From NCBI GenBank assembly GCA_022567275.1, contig JADFHH010000022.1, positions 1-11,004 on the forward strand: DNA of 11,004 bases, in the 5' to 3' direction. The notes under the pieces were generated by a model that was not told the DNA's origin, ran no database searches, and saw nothing but the letters and a program-made list of their open reading frames with translations. This stretch comes from Pseudomonadota bacterium. GTDB taxonomy: Bacteria > Pseudomonadota > Alphaproteobacteria > Rhizobiales > Methyloligellaceae. Position numbers and translations under genes: made by a program. Below are positions 5,617-11,004 of this stretch, one piece after another (positions within the stretch are counted from its first letter, which is position 1; each line of letters starts with the position of its first letter).

Positions 5617-6846
5617 TTACTTCGAGCGATATTGCGATGATGCAATGGGTACTATGTTGTGCATCGAATCCATAGGTTCGGCGAGGAATTTTTTAATATT
5701 GCGGGCCGCCTGCCTGATGCGCTGTTCATTCTCGACCAGGGCGATGCGCACATAGCCCTCTCCGAACTCGCCGAAGCCGATACCGGGCGATACCGCGACA
5801 TGCGCTTTTTCAAGCAGCAGTTTTGAAAATTCCAGCGAACCGATCTGCTGATATTGCTCAGGAATTGGCACCCAGGCGAACATGGTTGCCGGTGGCGACG
5901 GAATTGGCCACCCGGCCCGCGCCAGATGTTCCACCAGGCAATCGCGCCGCGCCTTATACACCGCGCGGATTTCATCGACGCAGTCCTGCGGTCCGTTGAG
6001 CGCTGCGGCGGCCGCCACCTGGATGGGCGTGAAGGCGCCATAATCAAGATAGGATTTCACTCTCGCCAGCGCTGCTATCAGCCGTTCATTGCCGACGGCG
6101 AACCCCATACGCCAGCCCGGCATCGCATAGGTTTTTGACAGAGAGCTGAATTCAACGGCGATGTCGATTGCGCCGGGAACCTGCAAGATAGAGGGTGGTG
6201 GATTGCCATCGTAATAAATCTCCGCGTAGGCCACATCGCTCAGCAAGATGAGATCATGGCGCTTCGCATAGGTGACGATTTCGGAATAGAAATCGAGATC
6301 GGCGACCATCGCTGTCGGGTTCGAGGGAAAATTCAGAACCAGGGCGATAGGTTTCGGCACCGAGTGCCGCATGGCCTGATCAACATGCCTGAGAAACTCC
6401 TCATCCGTGCTCACCGGCAAATGGCGCAGCGCGCCGCCGGAGATGATGAAGCCAAACTCGTGGATTGGGTAGGTCGGGTTGGGAACGAGGATCATGTCGC
6501 CAGGCGCGGTAATGGCCTGCGCCATATTGGCGAAGCCTTCCTTCGATCCGAGTGTCGCCACGATTTGCGTATCCGGGTTCAGGCTCACACCGAAGCGCCG
6601 CTCATAATAAGCCGCCTGCGCACGCCTCAGGCCGGGGATGCCGCGCGAGGCCGAATAGCGGTTGGTATGGGGTTTCCAGACCGTCTCGACCAGCTTCTCG
6701 ACGATATGGGGCGGGGTCGGCATGTCCGGATTGCCCATGCCGAAGTCGATAATATCATCGCCGCGCGCACGCGCCTCCGCCTTGAGGCGGTTCACCTCCT
6801 CAAATACATAGGGCGGCAGCCGTTTTATCCTGTGAAATTCCTGCAC
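5617..6846 (-). CDS. alaC: AlaC-like glutamate-pyruvate aminotransferase (class I/II, PLP)
   Basis: This is a fold-type I PLP aminotransferase that very probably makes alanine from pyruvate and glutamate in the cytoplasm. The whole 409-residue protein follows the E. coli AlaC pattern: IKRLPPYVFEEVNRLKAEAR at the start, FGMGNPDMPTPPHIVEKL (35-52), and SKEGFANMAQAI (101-112). Further on come NFPSNPT with Asn176, SDVAYAEI with the pyridine-nitrogen Asp204 and Tyr207, and the Schiff-base Lys238 in SSLSKTYAMPGWRMGF. The C-terminal carboxylate Arg367 is in GEGYVRIALV. Such alphaproteobacterial proteins are often labelled LL-diaminopimelate aminotransferase, but the similarity seen here is to AlaC; substrate assignment is inference. 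Residues after about 390 extend past the domain and are not conserved in my reading. It sits 28 nt behind the lipoprotein gene and 6 nt before hom. Confidence 0.88.
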   Translation of the reverse strand: MQEFHRIKRLPPYVFEEVNRLKAEARARGDDIIDFGMGNPDMPTPPHIVEKLVETVWKPHTNRYSASRGIPGLRRAQAAYYERRFGVSLNPDTQIVATLGSKEGFANMAQAITAPGDMILVPNPTYPIHEFGFIISGGALRHLPVSTDEEFLRHVDQAMRHSVPKPIALVLNFPSNPTAMVADLDFYSEIVTYAKRHDLILLSDVAYAEIYYDGNPPPSILQVPGAIDIAVEFSSLSKTYAMPGWRMGFAVGNERLIAALARVKSYLDYGAFTPIQVAAAAALNGPQDCVDEIRAVYKARRDCLVEHLARAGWPIPSPPATMFAWVPIPEQYQQIGSLEFSKLLLEKAHVAVSPGIGFGEFGEGYVRIALVENEQRIRQAARNIKKFLAEPMDSMHNIVPIASSQYRSK

Positions 6847-6874
6847 GGTTCTATCCCCAATTGCGCTGGTGAAA

Positions 6875-7105
6875 TTATTCGGGTTTTTCTATCTCGCGGA
6901 TCGCGTTTTTCTGGTGCTGTTCCTGTTCCGCGGTGAGCACTCGTATCGCTTCCTCCTGCTCGCCAGGGGATAAAATCCTGGTTGTGATCTTCTTCACGCC
7001 CGATAGTTTAGGATAGGGAATCGCCTCGACCGCGCAACCAGCCAGAGCGGTACACATGGCGAGCAGGCCAAGACTGAATGCAACTGTTCTGATCACGTTC
7101 ATCAT
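6875..7105 (-). CDS. Small lipoprotein of unknown function
   Basis: The 76-residue product begins with a lipoprotein signal. This is MMNVIRT, then the hydrophobic VAFSLGLLAMCTALAG, ending in the lipobox L21-A22-G23-C24. Processing by signal peptidase II would leave a 53-residue lipid-anchored mature protein with a charged, glutamine/glutamate-rich tail (EEAIRVLTAEQEQHQKNAIREIE) that could form a helix. The residue after Cys is Ala, not Asp, which by the enterobacterial rule would favour the outer membrane. An ATG one codon downstream (7102) is an equally good start, and neither has a clear ribosome binding site. It is the first gene of the minus-strand series, 28 nt ahead of alaC. I do not recognise a family beyond the lipoprotein signal and assign no function. 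Confidence 0.75.
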   Translation of the reverse strand: MMNVIRTVAFSLGLLAMCTALAGCAVEAIPYPKLSGVKKITTRILSPGEQEEAIRVLTAEQEQHQKNAIREIEKPE

Positions 7106-7236
7106 TGCTTGCTATTGCGCGGTTACAGGGAATCCATAAATTGATGTGTTGCGCATTAGACCCGTTAAATATCACAATCTCAGCCCAAGCGTAAACATGT
7201 ATAGACTTAACGATATATGAATGACTAGGCTTCCAT
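7106..7236. promoter_or_regulatory. Divergent intergenic region between the lipoprotein operon and phaC
   Basis: These 131 bp must carry the promoters for both directions. For phaC a possible sigma-70-like pair is TTGATG (7141-7146) with TTAAAT (7165-7170) at 18-bp spacing. TATAGA at 7200-7205 is another possible -10 without a good -35. The hexamer TTGCGC occurs twice on the plus strand (7115-7120 and 7149-7154), 34 bp apart, and might be part of a regulator site. The region is distinctly AT-richer than its flanking genes. The assignments of individual elements are weak; that promoters lie here follows from gene orientation. Confidence 0.4.
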
Positions 7237-9081
7237 ATGACCGATACAAACACAAACGGACATGATCGTGGCGAAGATACCGCGCAGCCTCCCCGCCCGG
7301 ACCCAATAGAACTCGCGCGCAATTTCGCCCGCTTTCTGGAGCAAGGCGGCAAGGTCGCCAGCGCACTGGCACAACGTTCGAAAGATATGTCCGGCCCTTA
7401 CAGCGTAACCAGCGAGGCCGGCGAAGCCGCCAAGGTGCTGGGCGAGGTCGCCAGACAATGGGTGAACGAGCCGGCGAAACTCGCCGGCGCGCAGGGTAAA
7501 CTCCTGCAAGGCTACGCCGAATTATGGGGTCGCTCCGTGCGCCGCTTTCTTGGTGAAGAGGTGGAACCGGTCGCCAAACCCGAACGCGGCGATGCGCGCT
7601 TCAAGGACGCGGACTGGGATGAGAGCCAGTTCTTCGATTTCTGGAAACAGGCCTATTTGCTGACCGCGAAATGGGCCGATGAGATGGTCGAGGACACTGA
7701 AAGCCTCGATGAGAATACCCGGCGCAAGGCCGCGTTTTACGTCAACCAGATTTCCAGCGCGCTGTCGCCGTCAAATTTCGTTTTGACCAATCCCGAAGTG
7801 ATGCGCGAAACGCTCGCGAGCAATGGCGAAAATCTGGTCAAAGGCATGGAGCAATTGGCCACCGATTTGCGCGAATCGAAGGGCGGGCTCCCGTTTCGCC
7901 AGTCCGATCCCGACGCCTTTGAAGTGGGGCGCAATCTGGCGGTAACGCCGGGCAAGGTCGTTTTCCAGAACGACATCATCCAGCTGATCCAATATTCACC
8001 AGCGAGCGAAAAAGCCTATGAGATCCCGCTCCTCATCGTCCCGCCGTGGATCAACAAATTCTATATTCTCGATCTCGTTCCGGAAAAATCCTTCATCGGC
8101 TGGGCGCTCGCGCAAGGGTTCACGGTTTTCATCATCTCCTGGGTCAACCCTGACGGGAAACTCGCCGGAAAAACGTTCCAGGACTATATGTTCGAAGGGA
8201 TTCTTGAAGCGGTTGGGGCGGTGAAAAAGGCGACGGGCCAGGACAAGCTCAACGCGCTTGGCTACTGCGTCGGCGGAACGCTGCTCGCCGCCACCCTCGC
8301 CTATATGGCCGCGAAGGACGATGAGCGGATTGCCAGCGCAACATTTCTCGCCGCCCAGGTCGATTTCACCAGGGCCGGGGATTTGCTGGTCTTCATCGAT
8401 GAGACCCAGCTCAAGGCGCTTGAGGAAATGATGGCCGAGCACGGCTATCTTGAAGGTTCGCGCATGTCGGCGGTGTTCAACATGCTGCGGCCGCGCGATC
8501 TGATCTGGCCTTATATCGTCAACAATTACCTGCTCGGCAAGCAACCACTGCCCTTCGATCTGATGTTCTGGAATTCGGATTCCACGCGCATATCCGCCGC
8601 CAATCACAGCTTTTATCTGCGCGAATTTTATCAGCAAAACAAGCTGGCCAAGGGAGAGATGGAGCTTGGCGGCGAGCGGCTGAAAATCGAAAAGGTTGGC
8701 CTGCCGGTCTATCAACTGGCAACCCGGGAGGACCATATCGCTCCGGCGCAATCCGTCTTTACCGGCGCCAAAATGTTCTCGGGCCCGGTCCGCTTCGTGC
8801 TTGCCGGTTCGGGCCATATCGCCGGGATCGTCAATCCCCCGGCGAAAAACAAATATCAGCACTGGACCGGCAAAAAGCTAACCTCGGGGAAAGGTTCCGC
8901 CCCCGAGCTTCAGGACTGGCTGGAAACGGCAAAAGAACATGCCGGCTCCTGGTGGCCGGACTGGTGTGCGTGGCTCAGCAAGCATTCCGGGAATAAGATC
9001 GCCGCATGCAAGCCTGGAGATGGCGCGCTCAAACCAATCGAGGATGCGCCAGGGTCATATGTAAAAACGCGTCATTCCTGA
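7237..9081 (+). CDS. phaC: Class I poly(3-hydroxyalkanoate) synthase
   Basis: PhaC polymerises 3-hydroxyacyl-CoA (usually 3-hydroxybutyryl-CoA) into polyester storage granules, acting at the granule surface. The 614 residues fit the class I length. An N-terminal region includes the conserved WDESQFFDFWKQAYLLTAKW. The alpha/beta-hydrolase core follows (YEIPLLIVPPWINKFYILDL, GFTVFIISWVNPD). The lipase-like box is GYCVGG with nucleophile Cys344, and the rest of the triad reads as Asp499 (REDHIAP) and His527 (GSGHIAGIVNPP). WNSDSTRIS and the C-terminal LQDWLETAKEHAGSWWPDW are further hallmarks. No phaA, phaB, phaR or phasin gene accompanies it in this window, so precursor supply must be encoded elsewhere. 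The ribosome binding site is weak. Its last 10 bp overlap the 3' end of convergent argC, leaving no room for a terminator between them. Confidence 0.95.
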   Translation: MTDTNTNGHDRGEDTAQPPRPDPIELARNFARFLEQGGKVASALAQRSKDMSGPYSVTSEAGEAAKVLGEVARQWVNEPAKLAGAQGKLLQGYAELWGRSVRRFLGEEVEPVAKPERGDARFKDADWDESQFFDFWKQAYLLTAKWADEMVEDTESLDENTRRKAAFYVNQISSALSPSNFVLTNPEVMRETLASNGENLVKGMEQLATDLRESKGGLPFRQSDPDAFEVGRNLAVTPGKVVFQNDIIQLIQYSPASEKAYEIPLLIVPPWINKFYILDLVPEKSFIGWALAQGFTVFIISWVNPDGKLAGKTFQDYMFEGILEAVGAVKKATGQDKLNALGYCVGGTLLAATLAYMAAKDDERIASATFLAAQVDFTRAGDLLVFIDETQLKALEEMMAEHGYLEGSRMSAVFNMLRPRDLIWPYIVNNYLLGKQPLPFDLMFWNSDSTRISAANHSFYLREFYQQNKLAKGEMELGGERLKIEKVGLPVYQLATREDHIAPAQSVFTGAKMFSGPVRFVLAGSGHIAGIVNPPAKNKYQHWTGKKLTSGKGSAPELQDWLETAKEHAGSWWPDWCAWLSKHSGNKIAACKPGDGALKPIEDAPGSYVKTRHS

Positions 9082-10025
9082 AGCCCCGCCAGTTCCGGAA
9101 AACCCAGCATCAGGTTCAGATTCTGGACAGCTTGGCCGGACGCGCCTTTGCCTAAATTGTCCAGCAGCGCCGTGACGACCGCCTGCGAGCCGTCCTCGCT
9201 GGCGAAGACGGTGAGGGCAAGTTCATTGGTTCCGTTCAGCGCTTCGGGCTCAAGCCGTGGCAGTTTCCTCCCCGCATCCAGCGCGGCAACGCGGACGCAG
9301 CGCTCACCCGCATAATGCGCCGCGAGCGCACCGTGGATATCGGCGGGCGTTAGCGATCCGGGCATCGACCAGAGCGGCAGCGGCAGTTGCACGATCATCC
9401 CCTGGGCGAAACGCCCCACGCTTGGCATGAATACGGGCGCATGGGAAAGACCGCTCCAGCGAGTGATTTCCGGCACATGTTTGTGTGACAGCGAATGGCC
9501 ATAGGTGAAAAACGGCGGCCCTGAACTAGCACCGCGCGATCCATCCTCATATTCGGCGATCAGGCTTTTGCCCCCCCCCGAATATCCCGATACCGCATTG
9601 ATCGTCACCGGCCAGTCAGGCTGGATGAGGCCGCCGGATACAAGCGGGTGCAAACAGGCGATCGAGGCAATGGCGTAACAGCCCGGATTAGCCACCCTTT
9701 TTGCATTGGCAATCAAGCCGCGCTGACCCGCCTGATATTCGGGAAAACCATAAACCCACCCTGAAGCCGTGCGATGCGCGGTCGAGGAATCGATCACCCG
9801 CGTCGCGGGGTTTTCAATCAGCGCAACCGCTTCGCGCGCGGCGTCGTCGGGCAGGCACAGGATCGCCAGATCTGCTGCGTTCAGAAATTCGCGCCGCGCG
9901 TCCACGTTCTTGCGCTCACTTTCGGGCAGATGCAACAACTCAATATCGCCGCGCCCCTCAAGCCGCGCCTTGATTTGCAGGCCGGTCGTCCCGGCTTCGC
10001 CGTCGATGAAAATCTTTGCGGTCAT
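9072..10025 (-). CDS. argC: N-acetyl-gamma-glutamyl-phosphate reductase, type 2
   Basis: ArgC reduces N-acetylglutamyl 5-phosphate to the semialdehyde with NADPH, the third step of arginine synthesis. The 317-residue protein begins MTAKIFIDGEAGTTGLQI, the nucleotide-binding form typical of the short type 2 enzymes. It has IDSSTAHRTASGWVYGFPE and the catalytic Cys116 in VANPGCYAIASIA. Then come AVSGYSGGGKSLIAEYEDG and YGHSLSHKHVPEI, the conserved substrate/cofactor-closure region. I use the ATG at 10025, because TTAGGA lies about 9 nt upstream and the family begins here; an ATG at 10034 is too close to that site. The SGGGK motif is encoded by a run of nine G on the coding strand (9571-9579), frame intact. 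The gene follows rpsI with 80 nt between them and converges on phaC. Confidence 0.95.
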   Translation of the reverse strand: MTAKIFIDGEAGTTGLQIKARLEGRGDIELLHLPESERKNVDARREFLNAADLAILCLPDDAAREAVALIENPATRVIDSSTAHRTASGWVYGFPEYQAGQRGLIANAKRVANPGCYAIASIACLHPLVSGGLIQPDWPVTINAVSGYSGGGKSLIAEYEDGSRGASSGPPFFTYGHSLSHKHVPEITRWSGLSHAPVFMPSVGRFAQGMIVQLPLPLWSMPGSLTPADIHGALAAHYAGERCVRVAALDAGRKLPRLEPEALNGTNELALTVFASEDGSQAVVTALLDNLGKGASGQAVQNLNLMLGFPELAGLQE

Positions 10026-10047
10026 CGTGACCATTCCTAAAGAATTC

Positions 10048-10070
10048 GGGCGCCTCACCCGGAGACGCCC
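10048..10070 (-). terminator. GC-rich hairpin between rpsI and argC
   Basis: On the minus strand GGGCGTCTC and GAGGCGCCC form a 9-bp stem with one G-U wobble around the loop CGGGT. Only a short, broken T-rich stretch (GAATTCTTT) follows it, and the longer T-run lies before the stem, so it is a poor intrinsic terminator. It could be a leaky terminator that lowers argC expression behind the ribosomal genes, or a 3'-end-stabilising structure for rplM-rpsI mRNA. It sits about 8 nt before the argC Shine-Dalgarno site. Confidence 0.4.
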
Positions 10071-10105
10071 GACCATAAAAAATCGTCTGAGTGTCCGGAA
10101 AAGAC

Positions 10106-10606
10106 CTAGCGTTTCGAGAACTGGAAGCTTTTTCGGGCCTTGGCCTTGCCGTATTTCTTGCGCTCGACGACGCGTGAATCGCGGGTCAAAAAGCCGCCCT
10201 TTTTCAGCACGCCCCGCAAATCCGGTTCATAATAAGTAAGCGCCTTGGAGATTCCATGACGGACGGCGCCCGCCTGGCCGGACAGCCCGCCACCGCGCAC
10301 CGTACAATTGATATCATACTGATTGTTGCGCTCGACGGCCGCGATTGGCTGCTTCAGGATCATTTGCAGCACCGGCCGGGCGAAATATTCCGCATGTTCC
10401 TTGCCGTTGACGACAATTTGTCCTTTCCCCGGCTTGATCCAGACCCGCGCCACGGCGTCTTTTCGCTTGCCGGTGGCATAGGCGCGGCCTTGAGGGTCGA
10501 GTTTCTGCTCATATTTAGGCGCGGCTTCGGCTTCGGCTTGCGCTACCGGCGCCTGGCCCGTCAGCTCGCCAAGCTCTTCAAGCGTCTTCGCGGTTTCTTC
10601 GGCCAT
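10106..10606 (-). CDS. rpsI: 30S ribosomal protein S9
   Basis: S9 binds 16S rRNA in the 30S head, and its C-terminal tail reaches the P-site tRNA. The S9 core runs from about residue 41 to 166. It includes RAYATGKRKDAVARVWIKPG, VNGKEHAEYF, the RGGGLSGQAGAVRHGISKAL segment, and the basic end RDSRVVERKKYGKAKARKSF finishing in FSKR. The terminal Arg is the one that contacts P-site tRNA in known ribosomes. An acidic, alanine-rich extension of about 40 residues precedes the core, longer than in E. coli, as is common in Alphaproteobacteria. It starts 5 nt after the rplM stop. An AGGAG site lies inside the rplM end, so the two form the usual rplM-rpsI pair. Confidence 0.97.
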   Translation of the reverse strand: MAEETAKTLEELGELTGQAPVAQAEAEAAPKYEQKLDPQGRAYATGKRKDAVARVWIKPGKGQIVVNGKEHAEYFARPVLQMILKQPIAAVERNNQYDINCTVRGGGLSGQAGAVRHGISKALTYYEPDLRGVLKKGGFLTRDSRVVERKKYGKAKARKSFQFSKR

Positions 10607-10611
10607 GGCGA

Positions 10612-11004
10612 TTACGCGCTCCTCTTGTTCTTGGGGTTCATCTTGGCGACGTCGAGCGTTTCAGGTTCCTGCGCCTGATGCGGATGCTCCCCCCCCGCAT
10701 AGACCTTTAAATTGCCAAACTGTTTGCGGCCAAGGACCCCGCGCGGCAACATGCGTTCGACCGCCTTGAGCAGGACCCGTTCGGGATGTTTGCCCTCAAG
10801 TATGTGGCCCGCCTTTGTCGATTTTATGCCGCCGGGATAGCCGGTGTGGCGGTAATAAATCTTGTCGGATTTCTTTTTTCCGGTGAGCGCCACCTTGCCG
10901 GCATTGATGACCACCACATTGTCGCCGCAATCCATATGCGGCGTGAATGTCGGTTTATGTTTGCCGCGCAAGCGGGTGACGATCAGCGACGCGAGGCGTC
11001 CGAG
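10612..11004 (-). CDS. rplM: 50S ribosomal protein L13, 5' end beyond the window
   Basis: L13 is an early-assembling 23S rRNA-binding protein. The frame is open to the right edge and reads LGRLASLIVTRLRGKHKPTF in its first visible 20 residues, then HMDCGDNVVVINAGKVALTG, YYRHTGYPGGIKS and VERMLPRGVLGRKQF, all standard L13 text. About 130 residues are visible and only some 20-25 N-terminal residues are missing. The TTG within RLRGKHK is not a start, because L13 similarity continues upstream of it. A run of eight G on the coding strand (10689-10696) encodes the AGGE segment with the frame intact. It is the promoter-proximal gene of the visible rplM-rpsI-argC series. Confidence 0.97.
   Translation of the reverse strand, partial: LGRLASLIVTRLRGKHKPTFTPHMDCGDNVVVINAGKVALTGKKKSDKIYYRHTGYPGGIKSTKAGHILEGKHPERVLLKAVERMLPRGVLGRKQFGNLKVYAGGEHPHQAQEPETLDVAKMNPKNKRSA

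Noticed and set aside
4993..5755. Plus-strand frames of about 199 codons opposite hom
   Set aside because: They shadow homoserine dehydrogenase and have low-complexity Ala/Ser or Arg composition.
7996..8862. 288-codon minus-strand open frame inside phaC
   Set aside because: It is the antisense of the conserved phaC catalytic region and carries no recognisable motif.
10612..10971. TTG at 10969-10971 as the rplM start
   Set aside because: L13 sequence (LGRLASLIVTR) continues upstream in the same frame to the window edge.
1..11004. CRISPR array, toxin-antitoxin pair, restriction or phage-defence system
   Set aside because: I saw no regularly spaced repeats, no small overlapping gene pair with such motifs, and no defence-related domains. 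The only mobile-element genes are broken recombinases and an OrfA stub.

Overview
The window reads as an alphaproteobacterial chromosome segment. The clues are the minus-strand series alaC-like aminotransferase, hom, glpX, recJ, the rplM-rpsI pair with a type 2 argC behind it, and a class I PHA synthase. A Hyphomicrobiales-like member is my best guess, but it is inference only. Positions from about 2.2 kb to the right edge are ordinary, densely packed chromosomal genes. Positions 1 to about 2.2 kb are a scrapyard of gene fragments.

Left accessory zone (1-2190). In order it holds: the 5' part of an unidentified one-helix membrane protein running off the left edge (minus strand); the first ~25 codons of an IS3-family OrfA with its upstream IS end (minus); about 260 bp without a recognisable gene; a 47-nt 3' fragment of a tRNA-Thr(GGT) gene that looks like an attachment site; a tyrosine recombinase that keeps its catalytic domain but lacks its N-terminal domain (minus); an internal piece of a second, unrelated tyrosine recombinase (plus); and the ATP-binding domain of a NarL-partner-type sensor histidine kinase (minus), which is fused in frame to the truncated 3' end of recJ. 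No intact mobile element is visible.

Core minus-strand block (about 2178-7105). A small lipoprotein gene, alaC, hom, glpX and recJ follow each other with gaps of 28, 6 and 45 nt and a 32-bp glpX/recJ overlap. This looks like one operon linking alanine synthesis, homoserine synthesis, gluconeogenesis and DNA repair. recJ has lost its C-terminal third.

Right block (7106-11004). phaC is transcribed divergently from the lipoprotein operon across a 131-bp intergenic region. It converges on argC with a 10-bp overlap of the two 3' ends. argC lies behind rplM-rpsI on the minus strand, with a GC-rich hairpin between rpsI and argC. rplM is cut by the right edge.

I found no CRISPR array, rRNA gene, recognisable defence system or new biosynthetic cluster. 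The unusual biology here is the multi-junction recombination scar that truncates recJ. Whether it is a real genomic rearrangement or an assembly chimera cannot be settled from the sequence alone.
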